Shown here: positions 10,901-19,265 of the stretch, piece after piece
How the letters are laid out: each line of letters starts with the position of its first letter
Position numbering within the stretch: the stretch's first letter is position 1
NCBI RefSeq assembly: GCF_004341945.1
Contig: NZ_SMBP01000015.1
Location: 1 to 64,000 of the forward strand
Length of the DNA stretch: 64,000 bases
Direction of reading: 5' to 3'
Source of the DNA: Longicatena caecimuris
Lineage (GTDB): Bacteria; Bacillota_I; Bacilli_A; Erysipelotrichales; Erysipelotrichaceae
Program-made: the position numbers and the translations under genes
Notes under the pieces: model-generated
Databases searched by the model: none
What the model was told of the DNA's origin: nothing
The model's input: only the letters and a program-made list of their open reading frames with translations

Positions 10901-12763
10901 TATGTGATCGAGGAAACACCCTATGAAGCAACCTTTGTGGTGGATGATAAGAGTGAAGCCCAAATCACTTTGAAGAATGGAAATACGGTTAAGAATCAAC
11001 GTCAGTTAGGAACAATGCAACTGATGAAGAGTGATGCACTTTCTCTGGAAGCATTGAATGGTGCCGTCTTTGCCTTGTATCAAAATGGGCAAACATACGG
11101 TGAATTTACAACCGGAAATGAATATAGCAAAGATGCTCAAGGAAAATACCAAGCAAAAAGCACGGATACAGGATGCTTAACGATCCATGATTTGCCATGG
11201 GGCGATTATCGCATCGCAGAAGTAAAAGCACCTGCCGGTTATCAGCTAAAACAAAGGGAAGCATTCTTTACAATTGGTAAGAAAGGCAGCGAAATGCTGC
11301 TTGAGGTAAAAGGCTTAGCGATTACCAATTTAAAGACGAATGTTACCTTCCATAAACTAGCTTCTTATGTTGAAAGCTGTAGTGATGAGACATTAGGCAC
11401 AAATGCACTTCCCCAAGATGCCAAAAAAGCATTAGCAGGAGCTGAATTCAGTGCTTATGATGAACAGGGAGTGTTAGTTAAAAAGGCGGTAAGTGATGCG
11501 ACAGGAACAGTTGTATTTGAGAAATTGTTGGCTGATCACACATATACAATAAAGGAAACAAATGTACCAAAAGGGTTTGTCGACCCTGCTGATACCTATC
11601 AAATACATCTGGATGCTTCGGGACAGCCACAGGATATGATCAATTTGACAACCAAACAGGTGGTAAAAGATATTGTCAATGATGTATATCGCAAAGATAT
11701 CGTATTAAAAAAAGTCAGTGAGAATGAACCGACAAAGGTGCTTCCAAATGCTGTGTATGGATTATATCGCATCGCTTCTATAGAGGATGAACATCCACAG
11801 CTGATTGCGACAGCTAAAACCGATGCACAAGGAATGTTGCGCTTTGAAGGGGTGTTATGGAATCAGCTTTATCAAATTCAGGAAATCGATGCACCAGTAG
11901 GCAGTTATTGTGCTAAATATCCTATAACTTTCCAATATATCATGAAAGACAATCAAATCATGATGGATATGCTGGATGATGGGCAAGGAAGCGTGAAACT
12001 GGATCCTACGGGTACTATGATTTGGTATGAAGCGGATGTAATAGTAAATGTGCACAAGGTGGATGCCGATGGAAAGGCATTGTCAAATGCAACTTTAGCC
12101 ATTGTAGATAAAGATGGCAAGGTCCTTGAACGCTGGATATCCGACGGCAAAGCACATACAATCGTAAATACATTAACAGCTGGTGAAACGTATAGATTAA
12201 AAGAGATCAAAGCTCCTTACGGCTATCAGCTTGGGAAAGATATCTTTTTCACGATAACCGACAAAAAGGTTGGGGTGAAGGAAAACGATACGCAAGAAGT
12301 TACGATGCAGAATACCTTAACCTCGCTTACGATAGAGAAACGTGATAAGGATAGTAAACAACTGTTATCTGGTGCTGTATTTGCGATATACGATGCAGCT
12401 ACGATGAAATTAGCGAAGGATTATCAAGGGAATGCTCTCACCTGGACTTCGCAAGGACGCGATAAATGCATCGGAATAGCTGAAGGAAATTATATCTTAC
12501 GTGAAATAAATGCCCCAAAAGGCTATCAGACAGCGAAAGATCTGCCATTTACATTACAGAAAGATGGAACTATTCTGGTTGATGGAAACCGTGTAGATCA
12601 ATTGATTGTTATGGATGAGCGAAAGGTTGATACAATGATCCAACCAGATCCTGAAGAAGTTAAGACATTTGATACATCTCATGTGTATGGCTATATGGGA
12701 ATCTGTATCATGACGATGTTGGCACTTGGCATATTGTCAAAAAAGCGCCGACATAACGTATAA
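4988..12763 (+). CDS. giant surface adhesin, C-terminal part with about 22 Cna_B/SpaA modules
   Basis: The frame after the TAG encodes a rod of about 22 Cna_B/SpaA-like beta-sandwich modules, each about 100-130 residues. Each begins with a strand like LTIEKRDKDSKQLLSGAVFA and ends with YxLxExxAPxGY plus a strand like FTI. In this family a Lys in the first strand, an Asn and the Glu of the ExxAPxGY motif form intramolecular isopeptide bonds. Many modules here keep the Lys and Glu. The C-terminus is VKTFDTSHVYGYMG, a hydrophobic helix and KKRRHNV. This is a membrane-anchor layout with no LPXTG motif. The first in-frame start is TTG at 5150, without a ribosome binding site and inside the first module, so independent translation is unlikely. 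The modules are well diverged from each other. Confidence 0.85.
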   Translation, partial: KNPDGDPVEDSNISDGGYDGSFDFNDNATKNPRPKLAIRKISTNSIDPGENKNHLLDDAEFEINAYAVAKEADVYVLGDAIESYKKINVSTDGMAYFLNVMNKENVIYMLRETASPKGYKAIAEPQFFRFVVKDAPDKDSVDKVSYQGKEYPISPILYGANTPVPQIIIEDEPNDDAVFSFTKKIPALVKDGKVSEYQNAGKGITFRLHAIHQLEGKVKDRYVKTDDDGKVTIENLDAGEYTLTEIATDTNLDVGGSLQVNVTIQADGTYAFAFSGAANHGLSYQDNHTLYNDYVKGSFTFKKYAAYQNGEQQQIVKDNKEPLEGVHFTLKATGTTPTNQGYTSNAVSLSDGSVTFANLPVGEYELQEEKKDGYEQNSITYKVTISEEEGDQLVIDEDGKVYKSKKAKSVISPELQDRVLTNTPEKGSVILHKVIDSQKSGLLGLNGKPLQQVSFGLYRKIGNTIAEKPLYLSESKSDGSVVFKDVEYGDYVCKELSDLPQFNKVDDITILRSSFLYDKEHATFTYKQDVANALYSKTLHVHKQDQDGNALADVSFALYRRAVMPLEEDSEEISLLQPDATITSYYPYMKKVMTTNADGNFTLHELPVGDYLLIENGDLQDLQDGHNKVAVYMHIEKTKVEAYYHDNFVQELIDHAYNLKAEDVTLANGWKELPEKDGSYTVINQRKFAYVQVQKQTGEWQENNFVKPSYSKPLEGCVFQVNKVVEQKEVPYLRLTTNAQGMFPISEDGKLIGKDENNKEVRKHLYYGRYTIEEIATVTGYQMMNGKVSFDINDEKTTASHGGTVYICNEGAEQGYSIVGESANQKALINTYVRQAITLQKKGIADRSLLDAVFAIKDQDTIVAYVKAEKDSYTLSDTYQDHVVQATKDGIPYLYKDGDVFKLLAGNYSMEEIVVPKGYRKASLEVTISNTGKVSFHDVQNCRMEGNTLYDLPIALAIDKYDTQGKLLTGAKFVVKGVFADHTTEKTLEDANQAQLLPNTEYQLIESKAPDGYRCTKKQPIIQFDVNGKVEVVKDEGIVHAEANRLQFQDDAIRIQVVKKEQGKDTGLADAYFTLKGTFAHTTKTEITDLKTDKQGKLALYDTNWNLIGDHSYELIETTAPQGYALPSQSIHFTVDAYGYVTETKEQEEIVVENIPIQVTLKKIDATSKQPINASFILLDKTAATSQNIQTQNGTIVLTKLLQEHEYEVIETAVDQGYLLPAEKVASFLVNTDGSLTMRKGQLHDKTIEIMNERIAGKLQLSKLDDKTKQPLQNAEFTLYGEGYEKPFTTDDMGRIQVSDLPWGEYTLKETRAPHGYKLNPKEYHFTIDAQHLSIAYVQAGAITNTVNTFTIQKTDLKGNPLSQAIFTIEDLSDPSNNEVLAKALAQKTGDRLSIEGLLIANHRYELSEQQAPLGYQREKTKVQFTMQNDGTIKADGEWDAHYQILENREGIHLMNAPIVADMQKIAEQQPQENVIFTLTPKKDAIFKDGTTKPKTYHTDETGTIAFGKDVLQGNAYLLHEEKALNGFTYAKDVELRIDADGMTLWDNERKAKCVIKDKAMAFRIIKTDDQKKAIANKLFTLRQLDSEASWSLLSDEQGALIERNSKQPVAAIVAADASYTLKEESMDHSSYLDLHDEIRFTITRDGLFHDVHYDEKDVITVSADGKMLQVENNRTNLSIQKTDMQKNPLIGAELAIFADVDGVMGKTIVMVEGKALTWTSDGKPHEIRGLPVGCYWLKELTPPSGYTTADPISFMLDAQGAVTILSDHSKAEGNLITMQDTAIMGQFKIHKTSLQKEDIANVQFDLYKKDGTKIAEHLTTDIHGLWESQQADIQRLDSTAKLSDGLAAGDYYLVETQTADEYQLPFDEEAKTHFTIQGKIEEEIVMQPDVLTIDIHNRSYQRSITIVKKDQEDETAIADTRFSLQRVKDGTGNVVEEPSVEKTTLEDGSLQFIVNQKGTYLLRETQPAIGYVIEETPYEATFVVDDKSEAQITLKNGNTVKNQRQLGTMQLMKSDALSLEALNGAVFALYQNGQTYGEFTTGNEYSKDAQGKYQAKSTDTGCLTIHDLPWGDYRIAEVKAPAGYQLKQREAFFTIGKKGSEMLLEVKGLAITNLKTNVTFHKLASYVESCSDETLGTNALPQDAKKALAGAEFSAYDEQGVLVKKAVSDATGTVVFEKLLADHTYTIKETNVPKGFVDPADTYQIHLDASGQPQDMINLTTKQVVKDIVNDVYRKDIVLKKVSENEPTKVLPNAVYGLYRIASIEDEHPQLIATAKTDAQGMLRFEGVLWNQLYQIQEIDAPVGSYCAKYPITFQYIMKDNQIMMDMLDDGQGSVKLDPTGTMIWYEADVIVNVHKVDADGKALSNATLAIVDKDGKVLERWISDGKAHTIVNTLTAGETYRLKEIKAPYGYQLGKDIFFTITDKKVGVKENDTQEVTMQNTLTSLTIEKRDKDSKQLLSGAVFAIYDAATMKLAKDYQGNALTWTSQGRDKCIGIAEGNYILREINAPKGYQTAKDLPFTLQKDGTILVDGNRVDQLIVMDERKVDTMIQPDPEEVKTFDTSHVYGYMGICIMTMLALGILSKKRRHNV

Positions 12764-12769
12764 GGAAAG

Positions 12770-12814
12770 AAAAAGCTCTGATGTGTAAGAACAATTAACA
12801 TATCGAGCTTTTTT
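12770..12814 (+). terminator. rho-independent terminator after the adhesin
   Basis: AAAAAGCTC and GAGCTTTTTT form an inverted repeat that closes a loop of about 26 bases and ends in a T-run, just after the adhesin stop. The stem is short for its loop, so strength is uncertain. Confidence 0.6.
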
Positions 12815-12947
12815 CACTTTTAGATACTTTTTTGATAAGGAAAAGTGCATGGGACGCAAGAGCTTAGCAAAATGGATTTTTTGAATTAGTAATGCTAATT
12901 TATAAAGACATCATAAAAAGGATAGGAAAGTATCCTGGCGTGTGTAT

Positions 12948-12976
12948 TTGTATTTCTGAAAGACACATGCTATAAT
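12948..12976 (+). promoter_or_regulatory. sigma-A promoter for the ABC-F gene
   Basis: TTGTAT (12948-12953) and a perfect TATAAT (12971-12976) are separated by 17 bases. They lie 28 bases before the chosen ATG. This also argues against the longer frame starting at 12975, which would begin inside the -10 box. Confidence 0.75.
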
Positions 12977-13004
12977 GCACAGGCATGAAAAATGGAGGTT
13001 CTAT

Positions 13005-14600
13005 ATGATAGGGACAAACAATGTGAGCGTGCGTTTTGGTGCACGCACGTTATATAAGGATGTAAATTTAAAATTCACGGATGGTAATTGCTATGGGTTA
13101 ATTGGCGCAAATGGAGCCGGTAAAAGTACTTTTCTAAAAGTGTTAAGTGGTGAATTAAAGCCGGATACCGGAGATGTTTTTACCGGACCGAATGAAACGG
13201 TTTTTACACTGGAACAGGATCATTACAAGTTTGAAGAATTTCCGGTGTTAGAAACTGTGATGATGGGAAATGAGCGCTTATATGCCATCATGAAAGAAAA
13301 AGAATACTTGTATACAAAAGAAGGCGAGTTTACCGATGAAGATGGAGTAAAAGCCGGAGAATTAGAAGAAGAATTTGCGAATCTTGATGGCTGGAATGCG
13401 GAAAGTGAAGCAGCCAACCTTTTGGAACAGTTGGATATACCGGTAAGCTTACATCAAGAATTGATGTCAGCCATGACGCCTGCACAAAAGGTTAAGATTC
13501 TGTTAGCGCAGGCATTGTTTGGCAAGCCAAATACACTGTTGTTAGATGAGCCTACCAATGGTTTAGATTTAAAATCCGTTGCCTGGCTGGAGCATTTTTT
13601 GATCAATTATGAAAGTACCGTTATCGTCGTATCGCATGATCGTCATTTCTTAAACAAGGTTTGTACGCATATCGCCGATGTGGATTTCGGAGGCATTAAG
13701 ATTTACAGCGGTAACTATGATTTCTGGTATGAATCCAGTCAGCTGCTGGCAAAACAGATGAAAGATGCAAACAAGAAAAAAGAAGAAAAGATTAAAGAAT
13801 TAGAAGCCTTTATTGCCCGATTCTCAGCGAATGCCGCAAAATCGAAACAGGCAACTTCACGTAAGAAAATCTTAGATAAGATTACGCTGGATGATTTACA
13901 GCCATCTACCAGAAGATATCCTTTTGTGGATTTTAAGCCGGAACGTGAATCAGGAAAAGCCATTTTATTTGTCGAAGATCTTTGTGCATCGATTGAAGGA
14001 AAAGAACTTTTGCATAACATTTCGTTTTCTTTAATGAATGGGGATAAGATTGCCCTGATCGGCAATCCTTTGCAAACTTCATTATTATTAAAACTTCTGG
14101 CGAAAGAAATAGAACCGGATAGTGGGAAAGTAGAAATTGGACAAACTATTACACCAAGCTATATCCCTGATGATAATGCTGCTTATTTTGAAGGGGAAGA
14201 AAGTATTTGTGACTGGCTGAGCCAGTACACGAGTATTGATGATATGAGTTATATTCGCGGGTTCTTAGGAAGAATGTTGTTTAGTGGGGAAGAAGCCTTA
14301 AAACCTGTCAATGTGTTATCCGGAGGCGAACGTGCTCGTTGTATGTTATCAAAAAGCATGTTGGAAGCACCGAATTTATTGTTGCTGGATGATCCTACCA
14401 ACCATCTGGATCTGGAATCCATACAGGCTTTAAACAATGGCCTAATCAACTTTAAGGGAGAGATGGTCTTTACCTCTCATGACCATCAATTCATTCAAAC
14501 AATCGCAAACCGTATTATTGAAATTCGCGAGGATGGCATCATTGATCGCCGCATGAGCTATGATGAATATTTAGAACGTGAATATGGTATTGAAGAGTAA
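13005..14600 (+). CDS. ABC-F family ATPase, YbiT-like
   Basis: This 531-residue protein has two ATP-binding domains joined by a charged coiled linker (DANKKKEEKIKELEAF) and no membrane segments. That is the ABC-F layout of ribosome-associated translation factors and antibiotic-protection proteins. Length and motifs, such as RFSANAAKSKQATSR in the linker, resemble E. coli YbiT. The first domain has an intact Walker A (GANGAGKST, residues 34-42) and LLLDEPTNGLD, but its signature is MTPAQK rather than LSGGE. The second keeps LSGGERAR, but its Walker A reads GNPLQTSL (353-360), without the Lys, and its Walker B reads LLLLDDPTNHLD, with Asp463 in place of the catalytic Glu. GGAGG precedes the ATG at 13005. 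Confidence 0.9.
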   Translation: MIGTNNVSVRFGARTLYKDVNLKFTDGNCYGLIGANGAGKSTFLKVLSGELKPDTGDVFTGPNETVFTLEQDHYKFEEFPVLETVMMGNERLYAIMKEKEYLYTKEGEFTDEDGVKAGELEEEFANLDGWNAESEAANLLEQLDIPVSLHQELMSAMTPAQKVKILLAQALFGKPNTLLLDEPTNGLDLKSVAWLEHFLINYESTVIVVSHDRHFLNKVCTHIADVDFGGIKIYSGNYDFWYESSQLLAKQMKDANKKKEEKIKELEAFIARFSANAAKSKQATSRKKILDKITLDDLQPSTRRYPFVDFKPERESGKAILFVEDLCASIEGKELLHNISFSLMNGDKIALIGNPLQTSLLLKLLAKEIEPDSGKVEIGQTITPSYIPDDNAAYFEGEESICDWLSQYTSIDDMSYIRGFLGRMLFSGEEALKPVNVLSGGERARCMLSKSMLEAPNLLLLDDPTNHLDLESIQALNNGLINFKGEMVFTSHDHQFIQTIANRIIEIREDGIIDRRMSYDEYLEREYGIEE

Positions 14601-14659
14601 ATTCATCATGGCACTGCCTATAAAATTCATAAGCAATAATTATTTAAAATAAGCAAAAG

Positions 14660-14720
14660 AAAAGCTGATGTATATGTAATACCTTTATTGGTAAGAAACA
14701 TAGAAACATCAGCTTTTTTT
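14660..14720. terminator. bidirectional terminator between convergent genes
   Basis: AAAAGCTGATGT and ACATCAGCTTTT form a 12-bp stem with T-runs on both outer sides. It serves the ABC-F gene on the plus strand and the MATE gene on the minus strand. Confidence 0.75.
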
Positions 14721-14739
14721 CTGAATGTAAGTAGACTTG

Positions 14740-16095
14740 TTAATACATGGAACGCTTCATCCAATTGCCTTTTTTATAATATAGGAAGAGCCATAAAGCA
14801 CTGGCAGCCCATGTTAATGGCCAGCCCATAAAGACAACTCCGATATCATGGAAGATAGGAACACTTGCCAATATCCAGGTCATACGCATTCCACACCAGC
14901 AAGTAATCATGACAATCATAGGAATCGTGGTAATACCGGCACCGCGGATGATGCCGTTAAAGGCATGAGAAATAGCAAGGAAAATATAAAATGGAGCTAA
15001 TACATGCATCATATACAAACCATAGGAAATAACCTTAGGATTATCAGAGAAGATGGATAATACCTGCTCACCGAATATTAACAATAAGGCTGAGATGGCG
15101 ATGGTTGTGAGTAGGGACATGATGATACCAGAGCGTGCTCCCTGTTTCACACGATCATATTTCTTAGCTCCCATATTTTGTCCGGTAAAGGTTGTTAAAG
15201 CCATAGAATAGCTCATCACCGGTAAAATGGCAAAGCCATCAATCTTGGTATAAGCACCACAGCCAGCCATCGCTAAAGAGCCAAAGGCATTGATGTTACT
15301 TTGCACGATAACGTTTGAAAAGGAAACAACGCCGTTTTGAATACCACTCGGTAAGCCTAAGCGGATGATTTCAATCAACTTATCTTTATGAAAGCGAATC
15401 TTTTTTAAGGTGACTTTATATTCTTGTTTCGTTTTGATGAGTAATAAGAGGGTTAACACGGCACTGATGGTTTGAGCAATTAAGGTCGCCCAGCCTACGC
15501 CGGCTATGCCCATATCAAACACGATGACAAACAATAGATCCAGCAGGATATTGGTGATACTGGATACAATCAGAAAATATAATGGATTTTTAGAATCCCC
15601 AACAGCACGCAGGATACCACTGCCCATGTTGTACAACATAACGGATAGAATACCACCAAAATATATACGCAGATACAAAACAGAACTGCTCATAACATCT
15701 GATGGAGTTCCAATCCAACGCAATATGGTTGGAGAGAAGATGATTCCAAACAAGGTCATAAAGATACCGGCTGTCATAGTAAGGGCCAAAGAAGTATGAA
15801 TACTGTCTTGTAAGCTTTCCATATTACGAGCGCCGAAATAACGAGAGATGATAACTCCAGCACCAACCGATAACCCCATGAAAAAGCTGACAAGCAGGTT
15901 AATAACGGGAGCACTGCTGCCAACAGCAGCTAAGGCCTGTGCACCTATATAATTACCAACAACGACAGAATCCACCGCATTATAAAGCTGTTGGAATAAA
16001 TTGCCTAATAAAAGCGGCACGGAAAATAATAATAACTCTTTCCATATAACACCTTCTGTCATTAATCCTTTCTGTTTGGTTTTCTCCTGTTGCAT
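14740..16095 (-). CDS. MATE family multidrug/toxin exporter
   Basis: This 451-residue integral membrane protein has about twelve hydrophobic segments. Its N-terminus is of the NorM/DinF-type MATE family: LFSVPLLLGNLFQQLYNAVD followed by VVGNYIGAQALAAVG. MATE proteins expel cationic drugs or metabolites in exchange for sodium ions or protons. A second repeat begins near residue 240 with LGLPSGIQNGVVSFSNVIVQ, which matches the two-bundle symmetry. An AAGGTG site lies eight bases before the ATG. An alternative start at MTEGVIW is possible. The gene is single, convergent with the ABC-F gene, and shares its terminator. Substrate cannot be inferred. Confidence 0.9.
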   Translation of the reverse strand: MQQEKTKQKGLMTEGVIWKELLLFSVPLLLGNLFQQLYNAVDSVVVGNYIGAQALAAVGSSAPVINLLVSFFMGLSVGAGVIISRYFGARNMESLQDSIHTSLALTMTAGIFMTLFGIIFSPTILRWIGTPSDVMSSSVLYLRIYFGGILSVMLYNMGSGILRAVGDSKNPLYFLIVSSITNILLDLLFVIVFDMGIAGVGWATLIAQTISAVLTLLLLIKTKQEYKVTLKKIRFHKDKLIEIIRLGLPSGIQNGVVSFSNVIVQSNINAFGSLAMAGCGAYTKIDGFAILPVMSYSMALTTFTGQNMGAKKYDRVKQGARSGIIMSLLTTIAISALLLIFGEQVLSIFSDNPKVISYGLYMMHVLAPFYIFLAISHAFNGIIRGAGITTIPMIVMITCWCGMRMTWILASVPIFHDIGVVFMGWPLTWAASALWLFLYYKKGNWMKRSMY

Positions 16096-16213
16096 GACAT
16101 CACCTTACCCCTTATTTCTTATGGTTCTTTATTATACACCCGACTTTGAAAAAAAGATAGTTCACAAAATCATTCTCTTTCATAGAAGTTGCGGTTTTCT
16201 TTCATTTATCCTC

Positions 16214-16276
16214 AAAAAAACATCCTGCCCTATATTGGAGAAAGCTTGTGGCAGCTTACTAATATAAGACAGGATG
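16214..16276 (-). terminator. terminator of the GGDEF-EAL gene
   Basis: On the minus strand CATCCTGTCTTATATT pairs with AATATAGGGCAGGATG over about 16 bp with one bulge-like mismatch, followed by seven T residues. It lies 14 bases past the stop of the GGDEF-EAL gene. Confidence 0.8.
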
Positions 16277-16289
16277 GAGGGAAATGTGA

Positions 16290-18998
16290 TTAGGATTTGG
16301 GGTGCATATACTTACGCTGATACTCATCAACAGGTAAAGGAATGCTGTAATAAAAGCCTTGAACAAGTGTTACACCGCAGGATGTGAGGGTCTGCAGCTG
16401 TTGCAGTGTTTCTATACCTTCAGCGATAATTGTAATATGTAATTCTTCACATAGTTTCATGATGGCAGTTACTATTTTTTGCGTCCGTGGATTACTGTCT
16501 AATTCATTGATGATACTCTTGTCTAGTTTCAAGACATCAAATGGAGCAGCGGATAATAATGCCAGATTGGCATACTCAGTACCAAAATCATCTAACGATA
16601 TTTTAAAACCATGATGTTTTAATTCATGTATCAAAGTTATAAGGTCTTTATCAGAAAGATGATCGCCATGTTCACTAATTTCAATCTCCAGATAGGATGG
16701 AGCTACTTCATATTTTTGACAGATAGCTAATAAATCCTGAAGTAAGGTGGCTTTGATCATCGTTTGATGGGATAGATTAACGGAAATCGGGACAATCGTG
16801 GCATAGGCATCCAGCCACTCGCGAATGAGCATACAGATGCGTTCAAAGATGTAATAATCAATCACGGAAATCAGATGATGCTCGGCTAGCAGGGGCATAA
16901 AATCCCCTGGCGATATAATGGTTCCATCACGGTCTTCATAACGTATCAAAGCTTCGGCCCCAAACGCTTCTCCACTTGTCGAGCGAATTTTTGATTGCAG
17001 ATACACATGAAAATGGTGCATAGCTATTTCTGCTTGTAACGTGTTGGGGTCAGAAAGATGCAACAATTCATCATTATAATGACGATAACGCTTTGTATTT
17101 TGACGATTCCGATAGAAAACACGTTTATCTTCATACATACAGGCATCTGCTTCGGCAATAAAATCATTGATGCCATCCGCCTGTGGTGACCAACGGCTGC
17201 CCAAAGCAAACTTCAGCATTTCCTGATCTTTGATAGAACCTCGCAGTTCACGGACTTGCCGCTGGAAAACATCTTGACTCAGGTTTGTGGATATGATAAC
17301 AAATTCATCTCCTCCGATACGATAAATATCGGCCTGTGGGAAGACACGTCGCATATGTAAAGCCGCTTCGATGATAAGCTCATCGCCACGAGCATGTCCA
17401 TACTTATCATTAATATCTTTTAAACCGTTGATATCCAGATAAACGACACCGACGGATTGATGAGAGTGCGCGATATGTTTTACATCTTCGATGTATCGGT
17501 TGCGATTATAGAACGAAGTTAATTCATCATGATAGCTTAAATGAGCCAGTTTCTTTTCTGCTTGATCTCGTTTGATGGTCAGCATGATAAAGTAACACAA
17601 GGTTTGTAACATCGAAGTAATATTTTGCATCATGTCCTTAGCTGGATTGTCAACTCCTAAGACAGCGATGATCTGATGATTACTTTCTAATGGAACAGCT
17701 ACCATACGTTGGATGTTATGGTTTTGTAATATCTGATATTCTTCTTCAGAGAGCTTATTTATTTCCGCAAGATCACTGATGATAACGCTCCCCTTTTCAC
17801 TAAAGGCCGAAAGCCAATGATGGATAACGGCTTGCGGGAGTTTAGCAAAATCTTGTTTGCGAGAAGCGATATGGGCATCACACCATTCTTGATTAGCAAA
17901 CGGCATTTGATTATCAATGCTGATAAGGTACGTACAATCCGCTGTAAAGAATTTGCCGACGGCTTGTAACACGGCATGAATGCTGCTTGTGACATCTTGA
18001 TTTTCATATAGATGATGAACACAGCGGACAATCATATTTTGCGCATCCAGCATGTTCTGTAATTGTTGTTTCTCTTTTTCATTTTCGGTCATGTCGAAAG
18101 CAATTTCCATACGTGCTTTACGTCCTTCCCACTCAATGAGACGATCTTTTAACAGGTAATGGCGTAAAGAGATGGGATTAGAAAATTCCCAGGTGATAAT
18201 TTTGCCTTCATCCAATTGCGGATTTGTACAAAACGGACATGGCGAAGTTCTTCCCTGCAAAACTTCATAACATTTGCGTCCGTAAAAGTCTTTTGTATGG
18301 AAAGAACGCTGACCGGCTTCATTTAAAAAATATAATTCATAAGTTTCTAAATCGGCAATATACAAAGTTTCGGAGATTTCATTCATCGGAGCCTGTAATT
18401 GTTTTGCCAACAGCGATAAGGCTTCACTTTTTTTACGATTCTCAATTTCCACCTTTTCCATTTCTTGTTGGCGTTTACGCATTCGTGAAGTTATGGCGGC
18501 GACAAAAGCAACAATTGCCAAACAAAGAAGAATTTGTACCATCAGTATCCGCATGATCGAAGAGACGCGTTGCTCGGTATATATTTCAGCTTCTTTTACG
18601 GTATCATCACAGGCTTGAAAGTACTGTTCACTTAACCGTAGTAATTCGGCAGTATCCTTACTTTTGCGGACTTCTTTAATTTCCTCCTTGATTACAGCCC
18701 AATCTTTTTCAAGCTCCTGCAGCTGTTTTTGGTAGGTTTCATCATCCATGCGTGTTAATCCATTTGGTCCATCACCTGTTTGTAATTCGTTTAGGATTCC
18801 ATCTAGCTTTTGAATAAGCGCATGATTTGTTTTGCCTGCCATTTCCTGTTTCACCAGAAGTTGCGTAGCTCCACGGACAACACCGGTATAATTAACCACG
18901 CGGGCATTTCCCTGCATGTTTCTGATAGCGTTTAAAGATAAAAAACCGGAAAGGATGAGGGAGAGTATCAGAATGGTGGGAATCAGCTTTTTCTGCAT
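16290..18998 (-). CDS. membrane PAS-GAF-GGDEF-EAL cyclic-di-GMP enzyme
   Basis: This 902-residue protein is a predicted cyclic-di-GMP synthase and phosphodiesterase at the membrane. In order it has a transmembrane helix (about 5-22), an extracytoplasmic sensor segment, a second helix near 150-170, a PAS-like domain, a GAF domain, GGDEF and EAL. The PAS-like part carries CPFC, a Cys pair common in clostridial regulators. The GGDEF site is intact (YRIGGDEFVII) without an RxxD inhibitory site just before it. The EAL domain keeps EALIRY, NLS, EISEH, DDFG, KLDKS and AEGIET, so it may be active. The start at MQKKLIP has AGGAGG eight bases upstream; a longer frame to 19034 lacks this. The gene stands alone. 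Confidence 0.9.
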   Translation of the reverse strand: MQKKLIPTILILSLILSGFLSLNAIRNMQGNARVVNYTGVVRGATQLLVKQEMAGKTNHALIQKLDGILNELQTGDGPNGLTRMDDETYQKQLQELEKDWAVIKEEIKEVRKSKDTAELLRLSEQYFQACDDTVKEAEIYTEQRVSSIMRILMVQILLCLAIVAFVAAITSRMRKRQQEMEKVEIENRKKSEALSLLAKQLQAPMNEISETLYIADLETYELYFLNEAGQRSFHTKDFYGRKCYEVLQGRTSPCPFCTNPQLDEGKIITWEFSNPISLRHYLLKDRLIEWEGRKARMEIAFDMTENEKEKQQLQNMLDAQNMIVRCVHHLYENQDVTSSIHAVLQAVGKFFTADCTYLISIDNQMPFANQEWCDAHIASRKQDFAKLPQAVIHHWLSAFSEKGSVIISDLAEINKLSEEEYQILQNHNIQRMVAVPLESNHQIIAVLGVDNPAKDMMQNITSMLQTLCYFIMLTIKRDQAEKKLAHLSYHDELTSFYNRNRYIEDVKHIAHSHQSVGVVYLDINGLKDINDKYGHARGDELIIEAALHMRRVFPQADIYRIGGDEFVIISTNLSQDVFQRQVRELRGSIKDQEMLKFALGSRWSPQADGINDFIAEADACMYEDKRVFYRNRQNTKRYRHYNDELLHLSDPNTLQAEIAMHHFHVYLQSKIRSTSGEAFGAEALIRYEDRDGTIISPGDFMPLLAEHHLISVIDYYIFERICMLIREWLDAYATIVPISVNLSHQTMIKATLLQDLLAICQKYEVAPSYLEIEISEHGDHLSDKDLITLIHELKHHGFKISLDDFGTEYANLALLSAAPFDVLKLDKSIINELDSNPRTQKIVTAIMKLCEELHITIIAEGIETLQQLQTLTSCGVTLVQGFYYSIPLPVDEYQRKYMHPKS

Positions 18999-19265
18999 GG
19001 AAGACACCTCCTGCCTATACATCATTTCGATCATTGAGTGAGTATCTTTCTATATATCATACTATAAATAAGCAAAAAAAGGTAAAATTTTAGTGAATTC
19101 TATCGATGATAAAAAAGGATTTATCTAAGGGGAAGAGAATGAGGCTAGATAGCGTGGAAGTCTAAGTGAGCAGCCATGAGGAACGCTTCGAGAAAGAAAG
19201 GGTATCGTTTGAGCGTGACATGAGATGATCCAAGAAGAGAAAATACGAAAACTTTAAAATATCCC

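Noticed and set aside
5150-12763. The adhesin stalk as an independent gene starting at TTG 5150
   Set aside because: There is no ribosome binding site or promoter, no signal peptide, and the start lies inside the first Cna_B module, whose first strand begins at about 5087.
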